Counted from the stretch's first letter, positions 33,244 through 42,175 are shown. The stretch: 64,000 bases of DNA from Chryseobacterium arachidis (GCF_900129245.1 NZ_FQUT01000003.1:1-64000), one strand, 5' to 3'. Notes: generated by a model from the sequence alone, not told the origin. Program-made: numbers and translations.

Positions 33244-33807
33244 TTAAGCTTCAGTGTTTTCTTCTGTAGATTCAGCAGCAGCTTCTCCTTCTGTAGCTTC
33301 AGTTACTTCTTCAGCAGGCGCGTTTGCAGCTTCTTCAGCAGCCTTAGCATCAGCTTCAGCTTGTGCAGCAGCAGCGATTCTAGCTTCGTTTACTTTAGCT
33401 TCAGCTTCTAAAGCAGCTTTCTTAGCATCAGACTTAGCAGTTGCCAAACCTTCTACTTTACCTTGTACTTTAGCTTCTTTAGCCTCTACCCAAGCAGCAA
33501 ATCTTTTTTCAGCTTCAGCCTCATCAAAAGCTCCTTTAGCAACACCACCTTGTAAGTGTTTTTTGTAAAGTGCACCTTTGTAAGAAAGAATAGCTCTTGC
33601 AGTATCAGTTGGCTGAGCACCGTTGTTTAACCACTTCACAGCAGAATCAACATTCAAGTCGATTGTTGCAGGGTTAGTAATTGGGTTGTAAGTTCCTAAT
33701 TTCTCGATGAATTTACCATCTCTTCTTGATCTAGAATCTGCAACCACGATGTGGAAAAAAGGTCTCCCTTTAGATCCGTGTCTTTGTAATCTGATTTTTA
33801 CTGACAT
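33244..33807 (-). CDS. rpsP: 30S ribosomal protein S16 with long Ala/Glu-rich tail
   Basis: Small-subunit ribosomal protein. The first 80 residues are a normal S16 ([59 protein letters not shown]). The protein has 187 residues in total, over 100 more than E. coli S16 (82). The extension is rich in Ala, Glu, Lys and Asp and should form a long charged helix followed by a disordered acidic end. Such tails on S16 occur across Flavobacteriia. It heads the rpsP-rimM operon. Confidence 0.96.
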   Translation of the reverse strand: MSVKIRLQRHGSKGRPFFHIVVADSRSRRDGKFIEKLGTYNPITNPATIDLNVDSAVKWLNNGAQPTDTARAILSYKGALYKKHLQGGVAKGAFDEAEAEKRFAAWVEAKEAKVQGKVEGLATAKSDAKKAALEAEAKVNEARIAAAAQAEADAKAAEEAANAPAEEVTEATEGEAAAESTEENTEA

Positions 33808-33855
33808 AATGTTTGAATTTTACGGGAACTCGTCCCAGTTAAATATTTAAGAGTG

Positions 33856-33863
33856 CAAAGATA
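33856..33863 (-). promoter_or_regulatory. -7 element of rpsP-rimM
   Basis: TATCTTTG on the reverse strand fits TAnnTTTG; a TTG lies 16 bases upstream. It is 48 bases before the rpsP ATG. Confidence 0.5.
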
Positions 33864-33913
33864 AAAAAAATTTTCAATTCAACAGTTTGAAACTAAGATA
33901 TTTTTACATCTTT

Positions 33914-34497
33914 CTAATAAAATAAAATGAAAGGCAATACTGTTGAGAGGATTACGGAAATGAAAGCAGCCAGAAATACAATAAGATTATCTTTGGTTTT
34001 CCTGTAATCAAGCGTATTACCCAATAGTTTAAAATATATATAGGAATCAATAAAAAAAACGAAGTTTCATTGGTTATTAAAAGCAAATCATCTAATACCA
34101 GAATTCCGATAAATGTTGCTATTAAAATACCCAAAAGGCTTCTGTAAACAGTTCTTTTGTCTATTGTATTATTTTCTTTGTGGGATGAAAATTGATAATA
34201 CTTTTCGATAATGAAATATTCCAATTCTCTTTTTGTAAGAATATGAGATGAAATATTTTTCTCAATAACATTAAAATCATCTCCTTTTTGAACCATATTA
34301 TAAATCTCAAAAGAGATTCTTCCCTTTTCTTTAATTAAAGCCGTTCTGAAATTAGCTTTATTTACAAATTCATCATAATCGAATTTCTGACCTATTGCAG
34401 CGCGCATTTCATCATTGATTTTCCCCGTATGCTCTACCATCGAAAGATAGGCAACGATTAAATCTTCTTAGTTATAATTCCTGTAAATATTTTTCAT
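33914..34497 (-). pseudogene. broken gene for a small membrane protein after the nitroreductase gene
   Basis: A coding frame starts at an ATG one base after the nitroreductase stop (34497) but meets TAA at codon 10, after MKNIYRNYN. The same frame continues open through EDLIVAYLSMVEHTGKINDE for 160 more codons, so the TAA probably replaces a sense codon. At a run of eight T on the coding strand (plus-strand 34052-34059) the frame enters a poor C-terminus; adding one T restores a better one, including DYRKTKDNLIVFLAAFISVI and a final TM segment, ending at TAG (33914-33916). The uninterrupted piece from the ATG at 34440 to 33952 (162 codons) may still be made. Helices lie at about residues 103-118 of that piece. 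Family not recognised. Confidence 0.6.
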
Positions 34498-34498
34498 T

Positions 34499-35008
34499 TT
34501 AAATCTTTCCCATATAGAAAAGCCCTAAACATTTCTGGTTCTCTTCGACAGTAAGAGATTTTTTCAGCTGTTCAACAATTTTCGGAGAGCTCCAGTAGCA
34601 ACCAATTTCGTTGACAGTACAGGTAAGATACATATTCTGAACCGCCATAGAAACCGCAGCAATTTCTTCCCATTCAGGAACCATTCCGCTGAAATTGACA
34701 ACGATAGAAACTACGGCATCCGCTTTATTGATTTTGAAACCGATGTCGTTGTATTTTTTCTCTAAAAAAACTTGTGGGTCTTGAGTAGATTTGTAAATCT
34801 CCTGCATTTCTGAAGCTAATTTAGCTTTCTCTTCTCCTTTGAATATTTTGAAACGCCAGGGTTTTGTCCGTTTATGGTTGGGAGCAAATGTTGCTGAATG
34901 TAAAATTTCATCCAGAATTTCCTGAGAAATTTCTGTTTCTGTATAATCTTTTGGAAAGACACTTCTTCTTTGCTCTATGATTTCTTTTAAAACGTCTGCT
35001 TTGTTCAT
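34499..35008 (-). CDS. nitroreductase-family FMN protein
   Basis: A 169-residue flavoprotein of the nitroreductase family, YdjA-like in size. The FMN-binding arginine motif IIEQRRSVFPKDYTE at about 8-22, ATFAPNHKRTKPWRFKIF at about 39-56 and the C-terminal LGLFYMGK (GLFYMG for the usual GxxYxG) identify it. It has no signal peptide. The physiological electron acceptor is unknown. The next gene, now broken, begins one base after its stop, so the two formed one transcription unit. Confidence 0.92.
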   Translation of the reverse strand: MNKADVLKEIIEQRRSVFPKDYTETEISQEILDEILHSATFAPNHKRTKPWRFKIFKGEEKAKLASEMQEIYKSTQDPQVFLEKKYNDIGFKINKADAVVSIVVNFSGMVPEWEEIAAVSMAVQNMYLTCTVNEIGCYWSSPKIVEQLKKSLTVEENQKCLGLFYMGKI

Positions 35009-35180
35009 AGAGACAAAATTACGATATGAAATTCAATCTCTATAATTATTCTAAATTAAATTTTAATGCTTCCCATATTCATTTTGTTATTCTGACAAAG
35101 GAAGAACCTCAACCATTTATTTTATGGATTCTTCATTCCGCTTCGCTTCATTCAGAATGGTAGGTCGTTTAATTGAAAAA

Positions 35181-35242
<62 letters not shown>

Positions 35243-35247
35243 AACTT

Positions 35248-35697
35248 TTAAATTACCTCAACAATTTTCTGATGAATTTTATTTAAAGTAAACTCATCAC
35301 CGGACTGCATGCCCATCATTTTTCTTGCCATTGGGCTTTCGGAGGAAATGGCGTAAAAACGGTCCCCTTCAAAAAAGAATTCACCCAGCGAAACCGAAAT
35401 ATAAAAACGGGCTTTATTGGTAATGACCAGAGAGCCCAGCTGTACTCTTTCAGTGGAATTATTTAAAACTTTTGCCATATTCCTCTTTAAATCATTCAGA
35501 GCTCCGAGCTGTCTCTGCATTTGGTAAATTTCCTCCTGCATTTCTTCCCTCATACTGTCATACTTCGGAGTCTTTTTGATCTCGCGACTTGCTTCCTGAG
35601 TAAAATCAATAAAGTTTTTAAGCTTTTCGATCTTTTCAGCAATCACGTTTTTTACATAATTTCTTATGTCGTTTTTCTCAAATACGCTCTTCTCCAT
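35248..35697 (-). CDS. GreA/GreB-like protein
   Basis: A 149-residue protein that resembles transcript cleavage factors. Residues 1-85 form a coiled coil (EKIEKLKNFIDFTQEASREI and EEMQEEIYQMQRQLGALNDL). Residues 90-149 match the GreA/GreB C-terminal FKBP-like domain: VQLGSLVITN, FYAISSESPMARKMMGMQSG and DEFTLN. The usual tip sequence GDLSENAEY is not present; the hairpin tip here is KTPKYDSMREEM, with one Asp and Glu that might serve. It may be a Rnk/Gre-type competitor of the polymerase secondary channel or a cleavage factor. The role is uncertain. Confidence 0.75.
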   Translation of the reverse strand: MEKSVFEKNDIRNYVKNVIAEKIEKLKNFIDFTQEASREIKKTPKYDSMREEMQEEIYQMQRQLGALNDLKRNMAKVLNNSTERVQLGSLVITNKARFYISVSLGEFFFEGDRFYAISSESPMARKMMGMQSGDEFTLNKIHQKIVEVI

Positions 35698-35742
35698 ACA
35701 TCTAATCTTTATATAAAGATAATATTTTTTAAACAGAAATAA

Positions 35743-35772
35743 AAAAGCCCTGTAAAAAATTACAAGGCTTTT
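35743..35772 (-). terminator. intrinsic terminator after the SRPBCC gene
   Basis: AAAAGCCCTGTAA and TTACAAGGCTTTT form a near-perfect stem; T-runs follow on both strands. It ends the SRPBCC gene that stops at 35776. Confidence 0.85.
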
Positions 35773-35775
35773 ATT

Positions 35776-36306
35776 CTATTGTTCTGAAAGTTTTTTCAAA
35801 TCATCCAACCCCTGACCAAACATTTTATCCATCTGCATATCCATCATAGGTTTCATTATTTTCATGACAGAGGTCAATTCATTATCCATCGTCCAGGTTA
35901 CTTTTGTACCGTTTCCTTCCGGTGTCAGGATAAAGTTGGCTTTTGCTGTTCCTTCCCAAGGCTCAATAAAATGAAGATCGCTTGACACTTTTTCATTCGG
36001 AACGACGGCCGTTACGGTTTGTTCTCCCTCTCCCACATCTTTATTTCCTTTCCAGTGATAAGAATCTCCCACAGTTCCCTGAACTCCGGAATAGACAATC
36101 TGAATATTCGGATCTGCTTTGGCAAAAGGATTCCACACATTCATCGCTTTTGTAGAACCTACATTTTGCCATACTTTTTCTTTTGGAGCATTGATTACCA
36201 CAGATTTTTCAAAATGATAGTCTTTACTGAAAGCCAGCATTGCAATAATGGCATATACAACAAGTAAAAGAATAATTACGCCAAGAATTTTTAAGATCGT
36301 TTTCAT
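35776..36306 (-). CDS. SRPBCC-family protein with N-terminal membrane anchor
   Basis: A 176-residue protein with one N-terminal helix (about 5-26, ILGVIILLLVVYAIIAMLAF) and a ligand-binding SRPBCC (polyketide cyclase/START) domain: VINAPKEKVWQNVGSTKAMN then VWNPFAKADPNIQ, DSYHWKGNKDVGEGEQTVT, HFIEPWEGTAKANFILTP and KVTWTMDNEL. The helix may be an uncleaved signal anchor. Ligand and role are unknown. It is transcribed alone, with its own terminator. Confidence 0.88.
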   Translation of the reverse strand: MKTILKILGVIILLLVVYAIIAMLAFSKDYHFEKSVVINAPKEKVWQNVGSTKAMNVWNPFAKADPNIQIVYSGVQGTVGDSYHWKGNKDVGEGEQTVTAVVPNEKVSSDLHFIEPWEGTAKANFILTPEGNGTKVTWTMDNELTSVMKIMKPMMDMQMDKMFGQGLDDLKKLSEQ

Positions 36307-36521
36307 AGTTTAATATATTTTGGGTTCAAATTTTTAACATCATTAAGTTTAAAAACTTGTTGTCAAAATTAGCCATTCCCTAAATCTTTCAACTTCGCCT
36401 ATGACAAGATTAATTAAAGATAAACAATTTTGTCACATCTTTTCAGTAGGGCATTATTTTTGCGCCATCAGTCCACGAATCACTACGATTGCTTACATTT
36501 ACAATAATTAAAAATCGAAAA

Positions 36522-38570
36522 ATGAATATTTTAACAGAAAATTTTAATACACCATATCATTCTGCGCCATTCACTTCTATTAAAAATGAAGATTATCTTC
36601 CGGCTTTTCAGGAATTAATTAAAAAATCTGAAGAAGAAATCGACGCAATTGTCAACAATCCCGAAGAACCGACTTTTGAAAATGTAATCGAAGCGTTGGC
36701 TTATTCCGGGGAACAGCTTGATAAGGTTTCCAATATATTTTTCAATTTAAATTCCGCCGAAACGAGTGATGAATTACAGCAAATTGCTCAGGAAGTTTCA
36801 CCGATTTTAACAGAATATTCTTCAAAAATTTCTCAAAACGAAGCGCTTTTCAATAAGATCAAAAAAGTGTTTGACGAAAAAGAGAAATATAATCTGAATG
36901 AAGAACAGCAAATGCTTTTGAATGAAACTTATAAAGGTTTTGTGAGAAGTGGTGCCTTATTAAATGAAGTAGACAAAGAAAAATTAAAGAAAATCAACAT
37001 GGATTTATCTTTGAAATCACTTCAGTTCGGGCAAAATGTGTTGGCTTCAACGAATAATTATTTCAAACACATCACCAATAAAGAAGATTTGGCAGGAATT
37101 CCGGAAGCCATTTTGGAACAATATGCCGAAGAAGCAAAAGAAAGAAATTTGGAAGGTTGGGTCGTGACTCTACAGTATCCAAGCTATATTCCGTTCATGA
37201 CTTATGCTGAAAACCGTGAATTAAGAAAAGAAATTGCACTGGCAAACGGTAAAAAATCTTTCGACGGCGGAGAATTTGACAATCAGAATTTAATTAAAGA
37301 GCTCTTAAATTTAAAACAACAAAAAGCGGAATTATTAGGCTACACCAATTACGCAGACTATGTTCTGGAAGAAAGAATGGCAAAATCTCCGACAAAAGTT
37401 TTAGATTTTTTAAATGAACTTTTGGTGAAAGCAAAACCTTATGCAGACAAAGAAATTGAAGAATTAAAATCTTTGGCAAAAGCCGACGGAATCGATGAAA
37501 TGCAAGCTTACGACCACGCTTTTTATGCCGAAAAACTTCGTAAAGCTAAATATGATCTTAATGACGAGGAATTGAAACCTTATTTCCCGTTAGAGCAAGT
37601 TCAGGAAGCTGTTTTCGGATTAGCTGAAAAGCTTTTCCACCTTACTTTCAAAGAAAGACATGACATTCCAAAATACCATGAAGATGTAAAGGTTTACGAA
37701 GTAAAAGAAATAATTGCAGTTTCTAGTTCAGGAATGATTGAAACAGATTATAAGGCGTTATTATATGTCGATTATTTCCCGAGAAAAGGCAAAAGAGCCG
37801 GAGCCTGGATGACGAGCTATAAAAATCAGTATCAAAAGGGTGGCGAAAATTCTCGTCCGCATATTTCGATTGTTTGTAATTTCAGCAAACCGACAAAAGA
37901 TACACCGAGTTTATTGACATTCCAGGAAGTGACGACTTTGTTCCATGAATTTGGTCACGCCCTTCACGGAATGCTGGCAAACACTCAATATCCAACGCTT
38001 TCTGGAACTTCTGTAAAATGGGATTTTGTGGAATTGCCTTCTCAATTTCTGGAAAATTTCTGCTACGAACCGGAATTTTTAAAAACTTTCGCCAAACATT
38101 ACAAAACAGGTGAAGTTTTACCGGACGAAAAAATCGAGAAAATTGCACAGTCGAAAAACTTTATGGAAGGGTATCAGACGTTGAGACAGCTTGGCTTCGG
38201 ATTGTTGGATATGAATTATCATACTAAAGTTGCAGAGTTGGAGAGTAAAAGTGTGAAAGAGTTTGAGGATAATTATACTCAGGCGACACAATTATATCCG
38301 GCAAATCCTGAAACGGCGATGAGTCCGAGTTTTTCTCATATTTTCCAAGGTGGATATTCTGCGGGATATTATTCTTACAAATGGGCGGAAGTTCTGGATG
38401 CCGACGCTTTCCAATATTTCAAAGAGAACGGAATTTTCAATCCTGAAATTGCTGCAAAATATAAAGTTCTACTTTCTTCCGGCGGTACAAAAGATCCGAT
38501 GGAATTGTATAAAAGTTTCAGAGGAAGTGAGCCAAAAGTGGAGAGTTTATTGAAGAGGGCGTTTGGATAA
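36522..38570 (+). CDS. M3-family metallopeptidase (peptidyl-dipeptidase/oligopeptidase)
   Basis: Zinc oligopeptidase of the Dcp/PrlC family. The ATG at 36522 is chosen because MNILTENFNTPYHSAPFTSI is the typical start, while an upstream ATG adds unrelated residues. The zinc motif H475-E-F-G-H479 sits in TLFHEFGHALHGML, with the third ligand Glu about 28 residues later (in KWDFVELPSQFLENFCYEPE). The C-terminal FSHIFQGGYSAGYYSYKWAE is also diagnostic. At 682 residues the length equals that of Dcp. No signal peptide is present, so it is cytosolic. The preference for dipeptide release versus oligopeptides cannot be decided. Confidence 0.94.
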   Translation: MNILTENFNTPYHSAPFTSIKNEDYLPAFQELIKKSEEEIDAIVNNPEEPTFENVIEALAYSGEQLDKVSNIFFNLNSAETSDELQQIAQEVSPILTEYSSKISQNEALFNKIKKVFDEKEKYNLNEEQQMLLNETYKGFVRSGALLNEVDKEKLKKINMDLSLKSLQFGQNVLASTNNYFKHITNKEDLAGIPEAILEQYAEEAKERNLEGWVVTLQYPSYIPFMTYAENRELRKEIALANGKKSFDGGEFDNQNLIKELLNLKQQKAELLGYTNYADYVLEERMAKSPTKVLDFLNELLVKAKPYADKEIEELKSLAKADGIDEMQAYDHAFYAEKLRKAKYDLNDEELKPYFPLEQVQEAVFGLAEKLFHLTFKERHDIPKYHEDVKVYEVKEIIAVSSSGMIETDYKALLYVDYFPRKGKRAGAWMTSYKNQYQKGGENSRPHISIVCNFSKPTKDTPSLLTFQEVTTLFHEFGHALHGMLANTQYPTLSGTSVKWDFVELPSQFLENFCYEPEFLKTFAKHYKTGEVLPDEKIEKIAQSKNFMEGYQTLRQLGFGLLDMNYHTKVAELESKSVKEFEDNYTQATQLYPANPETAMSPSFSHIFQGGYSAGYYSYKWAEVLDADAFQYFKENGIFNPEIAAKYKVLLSSGGTKDPMELYKSFRGSEPKVESLLKRAFG

Positions 38571-38583
38571 CAAATAAAATATT

Positions 38584-38619
38584 AAAAACCATTAAGTTTG
38601 AGTATACTTAATGGTTTTT
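38584..38619 (+). terminator. intrinsic terminator after the M3 peptidase gene
   Basis: AAAAACCATTAAG and CTTAATGGTTTTT form a perfect 13-bp stem with a T-run. Confidence 0.85.
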
Positions 38620-38636
38620 AATTTAATACAGAATCA

Positions 38637-39068
38637 ATGGAAATAATCAGAGATATTGTCTGCCAAGTTTATTATGATGAGAAATCATCTGAAAAAATCT
38701 TTGAGCTTTTGAAGCTTTATTTGCCAAAATATGAACCGCTGAATTTGGATTATACATCCAGAGTTGGTAGTGATGAAGAATTTAGCAGCAATCAGGAAAT
38801 GATTGATTATTTTGTGAATACTGATAATGTTCGTTCAACATTTTATTGGAATCAATCTACTGATAATCCTAATAAGATTATGTTTGGTGTAAATATTACG
38901 GATGATGGCAAAACTGTTTTTAGTTTAACTATTGACGGAACAATTTCACTGGCAGAAATTTATTTAAAGGATTTAAAACAAAGATTAAATTCTGATATTG
39001 GAGTGATTACTTTTGTGAATCCTGCGGAATATGAAAATGGGTTGGATTTTAAAACGAAATATCAATGA
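38637..39068 (+). CDS. unknown 143-residue cytosolic protein
   Basis: A soluble acidic protein with mixed alpha/beta pattern and no known motif. Recognisable segments are SRVGSDEEFSSNQEMIDYFV, STFYWNQSTDNPNKIMFGVN and VFSLTIDGTISLAEIYLKDL. Size, acidity and setting next to other lone small genes recall immunity-type or accessory proteins, but this is speculative. It starts 18 bases past the terminator of the M3 peptidase gene. Confidence 0.65.
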   Translation: MEIIRDIVCQVYYDEKSSEKIFELLKLYLPKYEPLNLDYTSRVGSDEEFSSNQEMIDYFVNTDNVRSTFYWNQSTDNPNKIMFGVNITDDGKTVFSLTIDGTISLAEIYLKDLKQRLNSDIGVITFVNPAEYENGLDFKTKYQ

Positions 39069-39194
39069 TTCACGTAAAAGTCCTTTTAACCATGATATTA
39101 AAAACAATATTTATTCTCATAACATTGTTAGCTCTTTGAAAGTGAATAAACTATTTCCTATCTTTCCTCAATTAAAACTTTAATAACCTGTACT

Positions 39195-39731
39195 TTGAAG
39201 AAAATCATCTTTACTTTTTTTATTTTTCTCTTAAGTTTTAGTACTTATCATTCACAAGAATTAAAAAATAATTTGGAATTTGGGATCTTAGGAAATCTGG
39301 GATTTTTACACGTAGGCTATACAAGATCGATGGTAAATTTCTCTGAGTTTTCATTGAATACGGGAGTGAAAGTCGGATATGTTCCAAATTCCGCCGACGA
39401 ATACACGACAGATCCTCAAAATGCAGTTCCAAACTTTATTCACCTAAACTTCCCTGCAGAATTGTTATGGAAATTCCACAGATCAAACAACTTGGGAATC
39501 GGAGCAAGTTATTCGAAGATTTTCGTGGGAACAAGAGAATATGGCAATCGTGAAAAATCCAATTATGACAGGATATTGGGAGAAATAAGTTACAGCCATA
39601 TCCTCAGTTGGAGCGACGACAATGAAACTACAATTTGGATAAAAGGTTCTTTTACTCCTGTTCTCAAGGATAATCATGCCGATGATGTCCAGAATATTCC
39701 TTTCCGCTTATCTTTTGTTTATAATTTTTAG
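39195..39731 (+). CDS. unknown exported beta-rich protein, TTG start
   Basis: A 178-residue protein with a signal peptide (KKIIFTFFIFLLSFSTYHSQ). The TTG at 39195 is the only sensible start: it directly precedes the signal peptide and no in-frame ATG or GTG lies upstream. The mature part has alternating strands such as NLEFGILGNLGFLHVGYTRS, LGIGASYSKIFVGTREYGNR and a final aromatic residue in FRLSFVYNF, the signature of an outer-membrane beta-barrel of about eight strands. Its function is unknown. Confidence 0.75.
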   Translation: MKKIIFTFFIFLLSFSTYHSQELKNNLEFGILGNLGFLHVGYTRSMVNFSEFSLNTGVKVGYVPNSADEYTTDPQNAVPNFIHLNFPAELLWKFHRSNNLGIGASYSKIFVGTREYGNREKSNYDRILGEISYSHILSWSDDNETTIWIKGSFTPVLKDNHADDVQNIPFRLSFVYNF

Positions 39732-39791
39732 CAAAAAAATATTTAATTAAAATCTTTGAGGAAAGTAAAATAGCTTTTGTAATTTTAAAAA

Positions 39792-40175
39792 ATGAAAACC
39801 GTAACTCAACGCCTCCAAAACGTAAAAAAACTCCAAGCCAAAAGATTGGAAAACGAAGATTATTGGGATGAAATCAACGAACTTCTGCTAAAAGAACTAA
39901 AAGATATTCTGGATATTGAACCTCAAAACACTTCAGCTTTAATCAATCTGGGTGCTGTTTTGTCTGACTCGGGTGAGAATGAAAATGCCTTAGCCGTTTT
40001 AAAAATCGCATTAGATTTAGGCTCTGAGGATAAAAATCTTTACATCAACCTTGCTATTGTAATGATTGATTTGGGAATGCATGCGGAAGAATATCATGAA
40101 TATCTGGAAATCTCTGAAAATTTCAGTGAAAATCCGCTTACTTTTAAAGCCTATTTTGATCCTCAGTCTCATTAA
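39792..40175 (+). CDS. TPR-like small protein
   Basis: A 127-residue helical protein whose centre fits two tetratricopeptide-like units: LLLKELKDILDIEPQNTSAL then INLGAVLSDSGENENALAVL and KIALDLGSEDKNLYINLAIV. It has no signal peptide. Such short TPR proteins usually bind other proteins; no partner is evident. It starts 60 bases after the beta-barrel gene and ends 10 bases before a YqaE-like gene. Confidence 0.72.
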   Translation: MKTVTQRLQNVKKLQAKRLENEDYWDEINELLLKELKDILDIEPQNTSALINLGAVLSDSGENENALAVLKIALDLGSEDKNLYINLAIVMIDLGMHAEEYHEYLEISENFSENPLTFKAYFDPQSH

Positions 40176-40185
40176 ACTTACAACT

Positions 40186-40386
40186 ATGTTATTAGCTATT
40201 ATATTACCATTCTTATCATTCATCGTCCGTGGAAAAATTCTCACCGGGATTCTTTGTCTGATCTTACAGATTACTTTAATCGGTTGGATTCCTGCAGCAA
40301 TTTGGGCGGCTTTATCTTTAAACAACGAAAGAGCTGAAAAAAGAAATGAGAAGTTAATTCGAGCCATGCGGGAAAACCGAAAATAG
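40186..40386 (+). CDS. YqaE/Pmp3-family small membrane protein
   Basis: A 66-residue membrane protein with two helices (about 2-18 and 21-42) and a charged C-terminal tail (NNERAEKRNEKLIRAMRENR). The pattern ILPFLSFIVRGKILTGILCL followed by ILQITLIGWIPAAIWAA is that of the YqaE/Pmp3 proteolipid family, although the usual PPLAVFL is altered. In other organisms these proteins affect membrane potential and salt stress tolerance. The ATG at 40186 is used; longer versions would overlap the TPR gene. Confidence 0.85.
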   Translation: MLLAIILPFLSFIVRGKILTGILCLILQITLIGWIPAAIWAALSLNNERAEKRNEKLIRAMRENRK

Positions 40387-40422
40387 CCAAATTTCCTAAT
40401 TATAAAATACATTTCAACAGCA

Positions 40423-40754
40423 ATGAAATATCTTCTAACCGCCCAGGAAACCGACAGGCTTATAATATTTCCAAGAGAACCTTTACTTTCGAGAAAGCCG
40501 AACTAAAAAAACTGATTGAAGCACTCCAAAAAATACAGCAAAACACTTCCAAAAATCCGGAAAACGAAACAAAATATAAATACCTAACCCAAAACAATTT
40601 TGAATTCGGAAGCATTTACAACCAGACTTCAAAAACCTGGGAAAACTATCTGAAGCTGCCATCACAACTTTACGGACAAAATCCGATGACTTTTTCTCCC
40701 GAGGAGCTTCATCAGTTGATTAAAATACTGAAAGCAGCAGAACAAAAATTATGA
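40423..40754 (+). pseudogene. frameshifted small gene
   Basis: From the ATG at 40423 the frame reads MKYLLTAQETDRLIIF and then stops at TAA after 27 codons. In the +2 frame, an open run continues with SKRTFTFEKAELKKLIEALQ, EFGSIYNQTSKTWENYLKLP and SPEELHQLIKILKAAEQKL to TGA at 40752. That frame has no start codon of its own. Adding one base near 40465-40472 (for example in TATTTCC) fuses the two parts into a 110-residue protein. One lost base or a sequencing error explains this. The family is not recognised. Confidence 0.6.
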
Positions 40755-40872
40755 TTAAGATAAATGAATTATAATTAAGCTTAAGAGAAATAATACCATA
40801 CCATTCCTTCATGTAAAATTTTTCGCTACCTTAGTTAAAGAAATACCGAAAAACAAGGCATTGCATAAGATT

Positions 40873-41490
40873 ATGGCGAAAGAACTTTATTTTATAAAAA
40901 CCAATCCTGTTGTTGCAAAAATCAATTTGTACAATAAACTTTGCCGTGAGGAAAATAATGTTCTGGAGTTTCTGGAAGATGATAAAAAAACAAGCTTAGA
41001 GCTGATTAAAAAAAAACTGCAGGAAGAAAACGTTGATAATCTTTCTAAAGAAGAGCTTTCAGGTATTTTCAACTGGTTTAGAGAAAAATATAATTCTACT
41101 AATCCTGAAGAAGTAAAAACACAGCTTTTTGTGCATGGCATTGATGTTTTTCATCAACTTTCTTCGTCTCATATCGGGGTTTTCCAGCAAATACTTTCGG
41201 ATTACGAAAAATACACGCAGCACAAACTGAGCTTTAAAACCAATGCAGAACAGTTTTTTCATTTTTTGATCTACGGAATATTTTTTACCGGACTAATTAA
41301 TAAAGAAAAAGGTGAGGCAAATTATTTGTTGGATTATTTAAAGTTAGATCATAAAGATTTATTTTCCTTTGCCGAAAACGAATTCAGCCTAAAAAAGCAG
41401 GATCTTATTTCAGATGAAAATATATATCCGGATTTTGAACTATTGTATGATTCCACTAAGTTTTATAAAGGCTCCATTATTAAGCTTTAA
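40873..41490 (+). CDS. unknown 205-residue cytosolic protein
   Basis: A mostly helical, charged soluble protein without signal peptide. The ATG at 40873 is preferred to a TTG at 40861. Segments include KINLYNKLCREENNVLEFLE, FREKYNSTNPEEVKTQLFVH and NAEQFFHFLIYGIFFTGLIN, the last a hydrophobic helix. I do not recognise the family. It overlaps nothing and is followed 40 bases later by another unknown gene on the same strand. Confidence 0.65.
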   Translation: MAKELYFIKTNPVVAKINLYNKLCREENNVLEFLEDDKKTSLELIKKKLQEENVDNLSKEELSGIFNWFREKYNSTNPEEVKTQLFVHGIDVFHQLSSSHIGVFQQILSDYEKYTQHKLSFKTNAEQFFHFLIYGIFFTGLINKEKGEANYLLDYLKLDHKDLFSFAENEFSLKKQDLISDENIYPDFELLYDSTKFYKGSIIKL

Positions 41491-41530
41491 TAAAAAATAC
41501 TCGTCAAAGATTCACATCGTAATTCAAATC

Positions 41531-42175
41531 ATGGAAAATAACTATCTGGAAGTTGCCCGAAAATATGTTTATGATACGATAGGTGAAAAGTTTTATATTC
41601 CTGAAGACAGTATTTATGAGTATGAAGATATTTTCTGTTTCAGCTATCAGTCAAAAAAATATCTGGAAACATCGGACTTCAGAGAAATGTCTGTAGGGCA
41701 AGGACCTCAACTGATCATCAAAGCGGATGGCAGAATTATTCCTTTTGGAAGCGCCTATACTTTTGATGCAGCCATAAGAGAGACGAGAAAAAAGATTCTT
41801 ATCGAAAAAACAATCAGAGAAATTTGCCCCAATTACAATTATTGGCAAGACAATTACGTTCTTACGATCAATAAAATTTTCAATGAAGAGACATTGATTT
41901 CTATTCTGAAAGATCATCGTGCTACGTACATTATTCCTGAAATTATTGGTAATTCGATTCATCGTGTAGGAAAAGTATATACCAAAAATGACCTGATTAG
42001 AAGATTTAAAGAACTTCCGGCAAGTTTTAATACATTTTACGGCTTATACTCGGATCTTCTTATAAAATTAACAGAGTCTTATTGTTGTAACTTCAGTATT
42101 TCCCAAAAAGAAAATAAAAAATTCGCATCTTATACAGATCATGCTTCAGAAAAAGATTTTGAGATAATTTGGTAA
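41531..42175 (+). CDS. unknown 214-residue cytosolic protein
   Basis: A soluble alpha/beta protein. The ATG at 41531 (MENNYLEVARKYVYDTIGEK) is chosen over an upstream start that would overlap the previous gene by 77 bases. It has an N-terminal half with YLETSDFREMSVGQGPQLII and IIPFGSAYTFDAAIRETRKK that recalls small YrhB/immunity-like domains, but similarity is too weak to name. Together with the previous gene it may form a small accessory unit directly upstream of the tyrS leader. Confidence 0.65.
   Translation: MENNYLEVARKYVYDTIGEKFYIPEDSIYEYEDIFCFSYQSKKYLETSDFREMSVGQGPQLIIKADGRIIPFGSAYTFDAAIRETRKKILIEKTIREICPNYNYWQDNYVLTINKIFNEETLISILKDHRATYIIPEIIGNSIHRVGKVYTKNDLIRRFKELPASFNTFYGLYSDLLIKLTESYCCNFSISQKENKKFASYTDHASEKDFEIIW

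Noticed and set aside
33254..33568. 104-codon Ala/Ser-rich frame opposite rpsP
   Set aside because: It is the mirror of the Ala/Glu-rich S16 tail and has no independent support.
40066..40185. Longer start of the YqaE-like protein
   Set aside because: It would overlap the TPR gene by about 110 bases in another frame, and the YqaE family starts at MLLAIILPF (40186).
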